From the NCBI GenBank assembly GCA_020852835.1, contig JADZAC010000076.1, forward strand, positions 1 through 64,000: DNA of 64,000 nt, read 5' to 3'. This DNA is from Flavobacteriales bacterium (GTDB taxonomy: Bacteria; Bacteroidota; Bacteroidia; Flavobacteriales_F; PHOS-HE28). The position numbers and the translations under genes are program-made. Numbering within the stretch: the first letter of the stretch is position 1; every line of letters begins with the position of its first letter. Positions 20,032 to 29,974 of the stretch are shown here, piece after piece. The notes beneath the pieces were generated by a model. It did not search any database. It saw only the letters and a program-made list of their open reading frames with translations, and was not told where the DNA came from.

Positions 20032-20808
20032 TCAAGGGGTGGCCGAGGTGGTGTCCATGGAGAGCCAGACGTCCACCATGCCGCCCGGACTGATCATTTC
20101 TTCCGTATCCGGTGACGGGAATTGGCGTACTACCGTTGCCAACGCGGTATCGCACCCGCTATTGCCGCAGCCCTGCACTTCCACCACCAGGCCCAGGTTC
20201 AACGAGGCCATGGCCAGCACTGCTTTCATTTCCGCATAGGCCATGCCGCGCAGGTCGGGCACGGGCACCTGTTCCCCGCCATGCTGGCCCTGCCCCAGCA
20301 CCAGGGTGATGGCTTCCCCTTTGCGGATGCGGCTGTCCGGCGCGATGGCCTGGCCTTTGTACAATTGGGCCACCACACAATCCATGCAGGGATCGGGCCG
20401 GTATTCCACTGCGGCCACCTTCAACCCCAGGATCTCCATCACGCTCAAGGCCTGCCGCTTGCTCAGGTTCACCAGGTCGGGCATGTTGAGCATCTTCGGC
20501 TGGGTGGCGTTCATGACCAAGTACACCGTGCGGTCCGGCTTCACGAATTTCCCGCTGTCGGGATCCTGGTCCACCACGCTGGCCTTGGGCGCTTCCTCCG
20601 CATACACCGAGTCGATCACTTCCGCACGCAAGTCCAGTGCTTCCAATGCTTGCACCGCTTCCTCAAAGGTCATGGACTGGAGGTCGGGCACCTTTACCTG
20701 CACATTGTGCCGCGTATAGCCCGCCATCCACCACCAGGACGCCAGCACAACCAAGGCCGCCAGCGCCACGGGGGCCAGTAACAGGAACAAGCTTCTTCGC
20801 CCGGGCAT
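20032..20808 (-). CDS. PASTA domain-containing membrane protein
   Basis: N-terminal TM followed by repeated VPDL-type PASTA units (VKVPDLQSMTFEEAVQALE..., MPDLVNLSKRQALSVME..., VPVPDLRGMAYAEMKAVL...). Confidence 0.85.
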   Translation of the reverse strand: MPGRRSLFLLLAPVALAALVVLASWWWMAGYTRHNVQVKVPDLQSMTFEEAVQALEALDLRAEVIDSVYAEEAPKASVVDQDPDSGKFVKPDRTVYLVMNATQPKMLNMPDLVNLSKRQALSVMEILGLKVAAVEYRPDPCMDCVVAQLYKGQAIAPDSRIRKGEAITLVLGQGQHGGEQVPVPDLRGMAYAEMKAVLAMASLNLGLVVEVQGCGNSGCDTALATVVRQFPSPDTEEMISPGGMVDVWLSMDTTSATP

Positions 20809-20966
20809 GCGCAGGGCCGCAGGGCCGGATGGCCTTTTTGCGGCAAGGCGCGAATATACTCCCCGCGCTTGGGGCGGCATCAACAGGCCACCGTTCGCTT
20901 TTGTCCTCCGCCGCCTGCGGCCACCGGTTGCCCGTCCGCCACCTTTGGGCCAACCAGCCTGCCTCC

Positions 20967-21965
20967 ATGCCCCTGCCCTTCATCGCCGTAGTACGCGGCG
21001 GATATACCGGCGAATCGGTCATCAGCCACAAAAGCGCCCAAACCATGATGGACGCCATCGACCCCTCCCGGTTCGATCCCGTGTTCATCACCGTGGAACG
21101 CAGCGGATGGAGCTGCGTGCGCCGCGATGGCCACACCCTGCCCTTCAACCGCGGTGCCTTCACCGCCGATCGCGGACAGGGCCCTGAGCCGCTGGCCGCC
21201 GCCCTCATCGCCGTGCACGGCACCCCGGGCGAGGACGGCAAGCTGCAAGGCTACCTGGACATGCTGGGCGTGCCCTACCAGACCGGCGGGGTGCTGAACA
21301 TGGCGCTGACCATGAGTAAGTACAGCACCACGGGCCTGTTGCGGCAACTGGGCTTTCCCGTAGCCACCTCCGTGCGTGTGCACCGCAACCAGCCCGGCAT
21401 GGAGGCCCGCATCCTCACCGAGGTGGGCCTGCCCTGCTTTGTGAAGCCCGATACCAGCGGCAGCAGCTTGGGCATCACCAAGGTGAAGTCCGCCGGTGAG
21501 CTGCCCGCCGCGTTGGCCACGGCTTTCGCCGAAGACGAACTGGTGATGTGCGAGGCCGCCGTAACCGGCCGCGAGCTTACCTGCGGGGTGCTCCGCCACC
21601 AAGGCCGGGTGCAAGCGCTGCCCGTGTGCGAGGTCCGCACCAGCCACGAGTTCTTCGACTACCAGGCCAAGTACCACGCCGCCGATACGCAAGAGCTGGT
21701 GCCGGCGCCCATCCCCGATGCAGTTGCGGCCCTGCTACGGCAGCGCTCCGAAGCCATTTACCAAGCGCTGAACTGCCGCGGCCTGGTGCGCATCGACCAC
21801 TTCTGGCTGGAGGGCCAAGGCGACGGGCGCGAGGTGGTGACCATTGAGGTGAACACCGTGCCGGGCTTTACGCCGGTGAGCATCTACCCGCGCATGCTCC
21901 AGGCCGCCGGCATCCCCGTGGCGGAAGCCGTGAACGGGTTGCTGGCGGAGATGCTTCAGCGTTGA
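20967..21965 (+). CDS. ddl: D-alanine--D-alanine ligase
   Basis: IAVHGTPGEDGKLQGYLDMLGVPYQTGG, FVKPDTSGSSLGI, TIEVNTVPGFTPVSIYP. Confidence 0.92.
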   Translation: MPLPFIAVVRGGYTGESVISHKSAQTMMDAIDPSRFDPVFITVERSGWSCVRRDGHTLPFNRGAFTADRGQGPEPLAAALIAVHGTPGEDGKLQGYLDMLGVPYQTGGVLNMALTMSKYSTTGLLRQLGFPVATSVRVHRNQPGMEARILTEVGLPCFVKPDTSGSSLGITKVKSAGELPAALATAFAEDELVMCEAAVTGRELTCGVLRHQGRVQALPVCEVRTSHEFFDYQAKYHAADTQELVPAPIPDAVAALLRQRSEAIYQALNCRGLVRIDHFWLEGQGDGREVVTIEVNTVPGFTPVSIYPRMLQAAGIPVAEAVNGLLAEMLQR

Positions 21966-22534
21966 CGCTCCGAGAGGAACTGCACCAGCTTCCATACGGC
22001 ATGCCCGCGGTGGCTGATGGCATTCTTCAGTTTGGCATCCAGCTCGGCAAAGGTGAGGTCGCTCATCTCCGGCAGAAACACCGGATCGTAGCCGAACCCG
22101 TTAGTGCCGCGCCGCGCGCTGGTGATCGATCCGCGCACCTCCCCCTCGAAGAGGTGCTCCCCGCGGTCGTCCACCAGTGCGATCACCGTGCGGAAGCGGG
22201 CGCTGCGGTCCGTGGCGCCTTCCAGCTCCTTGAGCAGCTTGGCCATGTTGGCATGGTCGTCCTTGGCCGCCCCGGCATAGCGCGCAGAGAACACGCCCGG
22301 CGCTCCGCCCAGCGCATTCACCTCCAGGCCGGAATCGTCGGCGATGCAGGGCAGGCCCGTGCGCGCACGGGCAAAGCGCGCCTTCTGCAGCGCGTTGGCG
22401 GCGAAGCTGTCGCCGGTTTCCGGCAGGTCCGCAGGCAGGCCGGCATCCTTCAGTGACAGAAGTTCGATCCCGGGCAACATGGCGTGCAGCTCGTCGATCT
22501 TGCCGGGGTTGCCGGTGCAGAGCAGGTATTTCAT
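21956..22534 (-). CDS. Non-canonical purine NTP pyrophosphatase (RdgB/HAM1)
   Basis: LLCTGNPGKIDEL, CIADDSGLEVNALGGAPGVFSARYAG, GFGYDPVFLP, ISHRGHA. Confidence 0.93.
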   Translation of the reverse strand: MKYLLCTGNPGKIDELHAMLPGIELLSLKDAGLPADLPETGDSFAANALQKARFARARTGLPCIADDSGLEVNALGGAPGVFSARYAGAAKDDHANMAKLLKELEGATDRSARFRTVIALVDDRGEHLFEGEVRGSITSARRGTNGFGYDPVFLPEMSDLTFAELDAKLKNAISHRGHAVWKLVQFLSERQR

Positions 22535-22620
22535 GCAGCGAAGGTGGTAAAAGGGATCCGGGCGGCCTGCATGCGCCGGCGGCACGGCGCACGGCCCCCA
22601 AGTGCGGCACATGCCGCGGC

Positions 22621-22628
22621 TATCTTTG
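22621..22628 (+). promoter_or_regulatory. Candidate Bacteroidota -7 box TATCTTTG
   Basis: Exact TAnnTTTG match upstream of the 22689 CDS. Confidence 0.4.
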
Positions 22629-22688
22629 TCGGCATTCCAGTGGTCGTTGGACCGGGGTGTTGCAACGATCTCCACTTTCCACGCACAG

Positions 22689-23411
22689 ATGAGCTCCCAC
22701 GTACGGTCGTTCTATGATGCCTTTGCTGAAAAACAAGTGCGCACGGGCATCAACCTGCGCCACCGGCGCATCATGGACTGGCTGCGCACTTACGGCCTCA
22801 AGGATGGCATGAACGTGCTGGAGATCGGTTGCGGAGTGGGCACCCAAACCGCCCTGCTGGCTGATGCAGTGCCCAACGGCAAGCTGCTGGCCAACGACAT
22901 CAGCCCGGTGAGCGTGGATCACGCCCGGGAGCGGCTCCAAGGCCGCAACCACGTGAAGTTCCTGGTAGGCGACATCGTGCAGCTCCCCGTGGAAGGAACC
23001 TTCGACATGATCGTGCTGCCCGACGTGCTGGAGCATATCCCCCTTGGCGATCATGGCGCGTTGATCGGCAAACTGGCAGCCTTGCTCAAGGAGGATGGAA
23101 GGGTAGTGATCCACATCCCGGCACCGCAATTCCTGGACTTCGAGACCAAACACCGGCCCGAGGCCCTGCAAGTGATCGATCAGCCGATCCATCTCCACGT
23201 GTTGTTGCCCCATGTGGCGGCTGCCGGCCTCTACCTCCATGCGGCCGAACATTACAGCCTATGGACCGATGGCCCCGATGCTGCCGTGTTCGTGCTCAAA
23301 CATTACCGGAACGACCTTGCCTTCAAGTCCCTGCCGCCGCCGGTGGGCAAGGTGGGGCAGCTGCGGCGCCGCTTGGCACGTTTACGGCGCGGGGACCGTG
23401 CGGGCCAATGA
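22689..23411 (+). CDS. Class I SAM-dependent methyltransferase
   Basis: MNVLEIGCGVGTQTALLADAVPNGKLLANDIS. Confidence 0.85.
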   Translation: MSSHVRSFYDAFAEKQVRTGINLRHRRIMDWLRTYGLKDGMNVLEIGCGVGTQTALLADAVPNGKLLANDISPVSVDHARERLQGRNHVKFLVGDIVQLPVEGTFDMIVLPDVLEHIPLGDHGALIGKLAALLKEDGRVVIHIPAPQFLDFETKHRPEALQVIDQPIHLHVLLPHVAAAGLYLHAAEHYSLWTDGPDAAVFVLKHYRNDLAFKSLPPPVGKVGQLRRRLARLRRGDRAGQ

Positions 23412-24589
23412 CCGCGGCGGCCCAACGCCGGGAGGCCGTGCTCTTTCTGGCGGGCTGGTGGCCCAGCCCGGGCAACCCGCACGACGGCATCTTTATCCGC
23501 GAACATGCCATGGCCCTGCAATCCTTGCAACAGGTCGCCGTGGTGCACTTGCGCGTGGCCAAGCACCCGCGGCGCTTCCCTGGGATCACCTGGCAGGAGG
23601 AGCACGACCACGGCCTGGTGGTGTTGCGGGGCGAGATCACCACGCCGCTGCGCCGCTTCGGCAGCTACGACCTGCTGGTCCGCAAGGCCTACCGGCAGGC
23701 CTTGCGCCAACTGGGCCGCCGATTTGAATTCCGCGTGGCGCATGTGCATGTGCGCACCCCTGTAACGATGAACGCCCCTGCCGTGGCCGCCGGTCTTGGG
23801 CTGCCCGTGGTGGTAACCGAGCACAGCTCCTACTACCATACTGGCATCAACCAATTGCTGCCAGGCGAACGGGATGCCGCAGCGCAAGCGGTCAGGCGAT
23901 GGTTTGCCCTGCCTGCCATCAAAAAGGTGCTCCCCGTATCGCGGGACCTGGGCAACATCCTGCAACAACACTTTGGCGTGGCCCGGGAGAAGGTCCAAAC
24001 AGTGCCCAACGTGGCGGCGGATTGTTTTCATCCCAGGCCCATTGTTGACAATGGCCGCTTCCGCATGGTGCTGGCCGCACGCTGGGCAAGCCCCAAGGAC
24101 CCCGACCTGTTCATTGAGGTATTGCGGCGCATGCCTCAAGAGGTGCTCGCCCGGCTACAGGTGGATTGGGTGGGCGACGGTGAGCTCTACCCTCCGGCCC
24201 GTGATGCGTGCAAGGCCTGGGTGGAACGCGGCATGGTCCGCTTTCCGGGCCGCCTGGACAAGCTGGAGCTGGCCGGGCTGCTGGCCCAAGCCCATTTGCT
24301 CGTGCACCCCACCAAGGCGGAAAATTTGCCTTGCATCATTGCTGAGAGCCTGTGCTCGGGCACCCCCGTGCTGAGCATGGCCGTGAACGGGATCCCGGAG
24401 CTGGTGGACAGCTCCAACGGCATGCTCTGCCCGCCCGGCGACCCCCAAGCCTTTCTGGAAGCCCTGCTGCTCCTGATGAACAACTACCGCTTCGACCGGC
24501 AGCAGATCGCCCAGGCGGCGCAACAGCGCTTTGCACCCGGGCCGGTGGCGAGGCAGCTCTTGGGAATTTACGCCACGTTGATATCTTGA
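23408..24589 (+). CDS. Glycosyltransferase family 4 (type A)
   Basis: VVVTEHSSYYHTGINQLLPGER, VLPVSRDLGNILQQHFG, HPTKAENLPCIIAESLCSGTPVLSMAVNGIPELV. Confidence 0.88.
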   Translation: MTAAAQRREAVLFLAGWWPSPGNPHDGIFIREHAMALQSLQQVAVVHLRVAKHPRRFPGITWQEEHDHGLVVLRGEITTPLRRFGSYDLLVRKAYRQALRQLGRRFEFRVAHVHVRTPVTMNAPAVAAGLGLPVVVTEHSSYYHTGINQLLPGERDAAAQAVRRWFALPAIKKVLPVSRDLGNILQQHFGVAREKVQTVPNVAADCFHPRPIVDNGRFRMVLAARWASPKDPDLFIEVLRRMPQEVLARLQVDWVGDGELYPPARDACKAWVERGMVRFPGRLDKLELAGLLAQAHLLVHPTKAENLPCIIAESLCSGTPVLSMAVNGIPELVDSSNGMLCPPGDPQAFLEALLLLMNNYRFDRQQIAQAAQQRFAPGPVARQLLGIYATLIS

Positions 24590-24652
24590 CCGCCCCTTTC
24601 CCCCGGCCCGCCGGCTTTCCCGCTCACAGCGATACCCGCACGCCACACCCCG

Positions 24653-26014
24653 ATGAGCCTCCCCAGCGTGCTGATCGTTTGCACCTATTTCCCCCCGCTC
24701 AACCGTACCGGGGCGCGAAGGCCCTACTATTTGGCAAGGGCATTGCGTGATGCCGGGCATCGTGTTGGGGTGCTCACCTCGCTGGAAGATGCCGATGCGG
24801 AATGGCATGCCGACCTCTGCGGGATCGAAGTGATGCGCTGCTCGCGCACGCACCTCCAGCGCAGCATGCGCCCGTGGCAGTTGCAGTTGGCTTGGCTCCA
24901 TCACCGCCTGCGCAACACACCCGTCCATGGCCCCATAAGACTGCTGGCCGATTGCCTGTTGACGGAAGAGCATGCAGGGCGATGGGATGTATTGCCCCAT
25001 GAGGTGGCCGCCCGACTGGGCCGGTATGATGTGGTGCTCGCCACCGTGCCCGGTTGGGGACCGGCCCGCACCGCCCTTGAACTGGCCGCGGCATGGCGTT
25101 CCACATTCCTGCTCGATTACCGCGATCCCTGGTCCATTGCCGATCCCAGCGTGCATATGGATGTGGTGAGCGGTCACGGCACCGGCTTGTCCGGAGCCGT
25201 TCGCCGGGCCGTGTTCAAGGCCCGTGAACGAAAGCTTGGACAGGCTGCCTTTGCCATCACCGCGGTCAGCCAGGCCTTTCTGGAGAACGCCCGGTCGATC
25301 ACGGGAAATCCCAGGGGAAAGGTGTTCCGCAGCGGATTCGACCCCGCGATAAAACCAGTGGTGCCCGTGGCCAACGACAAATTCACCTTGGTTTACACCG
25401 GACGGCTCTACCCCGAACAGGACTGGGGGTTGGTCTTTGATGCGTTGGGGCGGCTGGCATCGGCCCTGCCCGACCTGGGCAAGCTGTTCAGGCTGCGCAT
25501 CGTTGGCGCGGTGAGCACGGACAAGGCCCTGATGGAACAGCTCGGGCTCGCTGCGGAACGGTGGGATTTCGTGGAGCTGGCCCGGCGTGTGCCCCGCGAA
25601 GAAGCCGTGCACCTGCAGCACAGCGCCGATGCCTTGCTGCACTTGACCTACCGCGGCCGCAAGGGCTACCTGCCGGTGAAATTCCTGGAATACATCGGCT
25701 CGGGCAAACCCATACTGCTGGTTACCGCTGAACAAGACGCCATGGAAAGCATACTGGCCGAAACCAACACCGGCAGCATGGTCCATGATGCTGCAACCAT
25801 GGCCCGCTTGCTGCACCATCGCATCTTGGAACACGGCCAAGGGGCCACCTGGCGTATTCGACCCGACCCCGCCGCCTTGGCACGTTACCAATATCCCGAT
25901 TGCCTGCGCCCGTGGACGGAACAGATCACCGCGTGGCACCGGGAAAGGATACTGGCGCAAAGCGGCAATGCGCACCAAGTGCCCAAAGACTGTCCCGTGC
26001 CCCATGCCCCGTAG
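24653..26014 (+). CDS. Glycosyltransferase (type B, GT4-like)
   Basis: FPPLNRTGARRPYYLARALRDAGH, LDYRDPWSIADPS, VYTGRLYPEQDWGLVFDAL, PVKFLEYIGSGKPIL. Confidence 0.82.
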   Translation: MSLPSVLIVCTYFPPLNRTGARRPYYLARALRDAGHRVGVLTSLEDADAEWHADLCGIEVMRCSRTHLQRSMRPWQLQLAWLHHRLRNTPVHGPIRLLADCLLTEEHAGRWDVLPHEVAARLGRYDVVLATVPGWGPARTALELAAAWRSTFLLDYRDPWSIADPSVHMDVVSGHGTGLSGAVRRAVFKARERKLGQAAFAITAVSQAFLENARSITGNPRGKVFRSGFDPAIKPVVPVANDKFTLVYTGRLYPEQDWGLVFDALGRLASALPDLGKLFRLRIVGAVSTDKALMEQLGLAAERWDFVELARRVPREEAVHLQHSADALLHLTYRGRKGYLPVKFLEYIGSGKPILLVTAEQDAMESILAETNTGSMVHDAATMARLLHHRILEHGQGATWRIRPDPAALARYQYPDCLRPWTEQITAWHRERILAQSGNAHQVPKDCPVPHAP

Positions 26015-26091
26015 CATACCGGCACACACCTCAACGCATCCCCGAAACCCCACCGTACTTTCCCTCCGCCAGCCCAGCTCCCGAACACCCA

Positions 26092-28452
26092 ATGTCCGTA
26101 CGCAAGAAGATCCTGTTCATCGCCGGTTGGCGGACCGACTTCGGCGACTTCGTCGCGGAGCACGCCAGGGCCGCAGGCCTCCACCACGACGTGTTCTATT
26201 TGCACGTTGAGTTCGTGAAGGAATTCCGCCTGTTCCCCCTGTACCGCATCCGGGAAACCTTGGTGGACAATGATCCACGCCAGGTGCGGCTCACCATATC
26301 CTGCTTCTTGCGGCGGTTCGGCATGTTCAAACATTTGGTGAACAAGGCCATGGGCCGCGCGCTCGGCCAATGGGGTACCGCCTTTGACCTGGTACATGTG
26401 AACGTGCGCACGCCGGAAACAGAGGTGCTCGTGTTCAACAAGCGGCTGGCCAAGGTGCCCAAGGTGCTCACCGAGCACAGCACCTTCTACCACACCAAGA
26501 TCAACACCCAATTCCCGGACCCGGCCGCCCGTCGTCGCGAAAAGGAACGCGTGACGCGCTGGCTGGAAGCAGCCGATTTCACCCAGGTCATGCCCGTATC
26601 CCGGGACCTTGGCCAGGTGCTTGTGGGCGAATACGGCATCGGTGCGGAACGTATCCGGGTGGTGCCCAATGTGGCTGCACCGGCCTTTCTGGAGGCCCGC
26701 GGCCAGCACCACCCACATCCCGGCACTGCGCGCCTGTTGCTGGTGGCCTTCTGGAGCGGCACCAAGAACCTGCAGCTTTTTGCCGATGCACTGGCGAAGT
26801 TGGCCCCTGAAACGATCGACCGCTTGGCGATCGACCTCGTTGGCGAAGGTGAACTCGTGCCGGGGTTCTTGGCCTTTATCAAGCAACGGATCCCTTCACT
26901 GAAGATCACCGCGCACGGATTCGTCGGCGATGCGAACAAGCTGGCCAACATGTACCGGGCAGCGGACTTTCTGGTGCACCCCACCGATGCCGAGAACCTG
27001 CCCTGCGTGATCATTGAAAGCCTCTGCTGCGGCACGCCCGTGCTCAGCAACCAGGTGAACGGCATCGGCGAACTTGTGCAACCCGGCGTGAACGGCCTGC
27101 TTGCCCCCAAGGGTGATGCGGATGCCTTCGCCCACCATCTCAGGCAGATCGCTTCGGGAGCCGTGCAATTCAACCGCGAGGCCGTTCGGCAAACCGCTGT
27201 GCACCGCTTCAGCCAGGCCACTATCGGCGCGCAGCTCTCCGGCATCTACCAGGAAGCCCTGGCTGCCAACGGCACGCTGGCCGCCGAGCGGCCGTTTCAG
27301 CAGTGCAGCCGCTGCCTGTTGGACACCCGGGATGACCGGCACATCCAGTTCGACGAGGACGGCGTGTGCACCTACTGCCACCGCTACGCCCGCTTGGAGC
27401 CAGTGCGCCTCTTCCGCGACAAGGACCGGCGCAAGGAGCTCGAAGCCGTGGTGGCCCGCATCAAGAGTTCCCGCAAGCATGCGAAGTACGATTGCGTGGC
27501 CGGGGTAAGCGGCGGGGTGGACAGCTCGTATGTGGCATTGAAGCTGAAGCAGCTTGGGCTGAACCCATTGCTCGTGCACTTGGACAATGGCTGGAACACG
27601 CAGATCTCGGAACGGAACATCCAGGGCATCGTACAGCACCTGGGCTTCGACCTGCACAAGGTGGCCCCGGACGGAGCCGAATTCAAGGACATCCAGCTCG
27701 CCTTTCTGCGCGCCTCGGTGGTGGACATTGAGCTGCCTACCGACCATGCCGTGGTGGCCTATATCTACAACCTTGCCGCAAGGCTCGGCATCGAGTACAT
27801 CATCTCCGGCGACAACTTCACCACCGAGGGGGTGAACCCGAAAGGCTGGTCGCATGATAAAAAAGACCTGCGCAACATCCGCTCCATCGTGCGCCGCTAC
27901 AGCGGCCGCCGCCTGCGCTCGCTGCCACGCCTGGGCTACTTCCGCCGGCAGTACCTGGTGTTGTTCAAGGGCATCAAAGTGGTGCCCCTGCTCAATTACT
28001 TGGACTATGACAAGGCCATGGCCAAGCAGGAGATCACGGCAGCGATCGGATGGACGGACTACGGCTTCAAGCATGGCGAATCCATCTTCACGCGCTTCTA
28101 CCAGGAATACATCCTGCCCGTGAAGTTCCATGTCAGCAAGCGCAAGGCCCACCTCTCCACGCTCATTTGCTCGGGCCAAATGAGCCGGCAGGCAGCCCTG
28201 GAAGCCCTGAAGCAGGACCACTACCCGGAGGACCTGCGCAAAGCCGACTTCAACATGGTGCTCCAACGTTTGGGGCTTTCACATGCGGAGTTTGACGCCC
28301 TGATGAAGGCGGAAGTGCGGCCGCATAGCGACTTCCCCACCTACGCCGCCAGGGAATACCTGTGGGAGAAGGCCCTGCGCGACCGGCTGCGGCCCATCAC
28401 CCGTTGGATCCGTGAACGGACCGGTGTTCGGCACGAAAGCAACTATGTATGA
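26092..28452 (+). CDS. Fusion: GT4 glycosyltransferase (type A') + N-acetyl sugar amidotransferase (WbpG/PseA-like, PP-loop)
   Basis: N-terminal GT4 (VLTEHSTFYHTKIN, HPTDAENLPCVIIESLCCGTPVL); from about 27304 CSRCLLDTRDDRHIQFDEDGVCTYC and CVAGVSGGVDSSYVALKLK PP-loop; single uninterrupted ORF. Confidence 0.85.
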   Translation: MSVRKKILFIAGWRTDFGDFVAEHARAAGLHHDVFYLHVEFVKEFRLFPLYRIRETLVDNDPRQVRLTISCFLRRFGMFKHLVNKAMGRALGQWGTAFDLVHVNVRTPETEVLVFNKRLAKVPKVLTEHSTFYHTKINTQFPDPAARRREKERVTRWLEAADFTQVMPVSRDLGQVLVGEYGIGAERIRVVPNVAAPAFLEARGQHHPHPGTARLLLVAFWSGTKNLQLFADALAKLAPETIDRLAIDLVGEGELVPGFLAFIKQRIPSLKITAHGFVGDANKLANMYRAADFLVHPTDAENLPCVIIESLCCGTPVLSNQVNGIGELVQPGVNGLLAPKGDADAFAHHLRQIASGAVQFNREAVRQTAVHRFSQATIGAQLSGIYQEALAANGTLAAERPFQQCSRCLLDTRDDRHIQFDEDGVCTYCHRYARLEPVRLFRDKDRRKELEAVVARIKSSRKHAKYDCVAGVSGGVDSSYVALKLKQLGLNPLLVHLDNGWNTQISERNIQGIVQHLGFDLHKVAPDGAEFKDIQLAFLRASVVDIELPTDHAVVAYIYNLAARLGIEYIISGDNFTTEGVNPKGWSHDKKDLRNIRSIVRRYSGRRLRSLPRLGYFRRQYLVLFKGIKVVPLLNYLDYDKAMAKQEITAAIGWTDYGFKHGESIFTRFYQEYILPVKFHVSKRKAHLSTLICSGQMSRQAALEALKQDHYPEDLRKADFNMVLQRLGLSHAEFDALMKAEVRPHSDFPTYAAREYLWEKALRDRLRPITRWIRERTGVRHESNYV

Positions 28453-28622
28453 ACAGGGCGGAGGAACGCCACCGATGGCCGCCATGCACATGACCAACCA
28501 CACCACCTCCGCCACGCCCGTCCACAAGGGCTCGCCGTACTGCTGCCCGGCCACCTCTCCCGATGTGCCCGGCATCACGGATCTTCAGCCGGAGCGCCTG
28601 CACGCCTGAACACATTCGCGGA

Positions 28623-29945
28623 ATGCGCATCCTCTTGCTCACCACCGCATTTCCACCTTCCAACCTCACGGGTGCGCGCCGGCCGTACCACATGGCGCGC
28701 ATGTTGCAAAGGGAGGGCCATGAGGTGACCGTGGTCCACGGCATGCACACCGGAACGAATTCCTGGCCTGCCGGTCTCGAGGGCATCCGCACGCTTCCAC
28801 TGGCCCTCACCAACATGCCCCCGGGCATGCCCCTGCACCAACGCCTGCTGGCCCGCCTATACCACCGCCTTACCGGCACCGCATTGCAAGGGCCGCTGCG
28901 CGTACTGGCCGACCTGATGCTCCCCTTGGACCACGGACAGCGCTGGGACATCACCCCGGATGCACTGGTGCGGCAGGCCGGGCCGCAAGACCTGGTGATC
29001 GCTACGGGCCCATCTTGGTCCACGTTCGACTTCGGGCACCATTTCGCCCACCGGACCAACAAGCCCTTGGTGTTGGACTATCGCGACCCGTGGTCCATTG
29101 CACGCCCTGAGGTAGGCCTGCACATGATCACCCACATGGGGCGCGGGCTGAGCGGAATACTGCGCCGCAGGCGCATGTGGCGGGCCGAACGCAAATTCGC
29201 CGGCAAGGCCGTGGCCATCACCGCTGCAACACCCCTGGTGCTGCAAAATGCGCTGGAGGTGATCGGCCCTAAACCCGCCTGGGTGGTGTACAACGGGTTC
29301 ACATCCGGAATACCGGCAAAGCATCAAGCGCCGAACAAATTGTTCACCGCTGTGTACCTGGGGTCGGCCTACCGCGAACAGGAATGGGACATTGTACAGG
29401 CAGGCCTGTCTTTGTTTGCCAAGCAGCAACCCCGGCTGGCCGAACACTTCAACCTGATCATTGCCGGCGCCCGGACCGAGATGGACACCCGGCTGAACGG
29501 CCTGCAAGCCTGGATGGAAAGCAACTCCCTGGTGACCCCCATGAACCGCCTCGGACAGGCCGATGCCGTTGCCTTGCAGGCCCAAGCCGACCTGTTCCTG
29601 CATGTGGGCTTCAAAGGCAAGCGGGGCATCTTCCCCATCAAGTTCATCGAATACCTCGGCACAGGCATTCCCATCCTTCAGGCCAGTACCGGAACTGACC
29701 TGGTGGAAGAAGCACTGAACCGCACCGGGGCAGGCTTGGTGGCCGGTACGCCGGCTGCTTTTGCCGCCTGCTTGGCCGAACAGGTGCATGCGTGGCTCGT
29801 GGGCGGGGCAACGCCTCGCCCGGTACAGGCTGAAGTGCTCACCACCTACAGTTGGGAACACCAGGCCCGTGCGTGGCATGCGTTCCTGATGGACCGTTGC
29901 AACACCGCCGGAGCGGCTCCCGCCACTGCGCCATTGAGCACCTGA
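28623..29945 (+). CDS. Glycosyltransferase (type B', GT4-like)
   Basis: FPPSNLTGARRPYHMARMLQREGH, LDYRDPWSIARPEV, FPIKFIEYLGTGIPIL; clear paralogue of the 24653 CDS. Confidence 0.82.
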   Translation: MRILLLTTAFPPSNLTGARRPYHMARMLQREGHEVTVVHGMHTGTNSWPAGLEGIRTLPLALTNMPPGMPLHQRLLARLYHRLTGTALQGPLRVLADLMLPLDHGQRWDITPDALVRQAGPQDLVIATGPSWSTFDFGHHFAHRTNKPLVLDYRDPWSIARPEVGLHMITHMGRGLSGILRRRRMWRAERKFAGKAVAITAATPLVLQNALEVIGPKPAWVVYNGFTSGIPAKHQAPNKLFTAVYLGSAYREQEWDIVQAGLSLFAKQQPRLAEHFNLIIAGARTEMDTRLNGLQAWMESNSLVTPMNRLGQADAVALQAQADLFLHVGFKGKRGIFPIKFIEYLGTGIPILQASTGTDLVEEALNRTGAGLVAGTPAAFAACLAEQVHAWLVGGATPRPVQAEVLTTYSWEHQARAWHAFLMDRCNTAGAAPATAPLST

Positions 29946-29974
29946 AGCCCGTGCGGTTTCCTGGGGCTGCCGCT

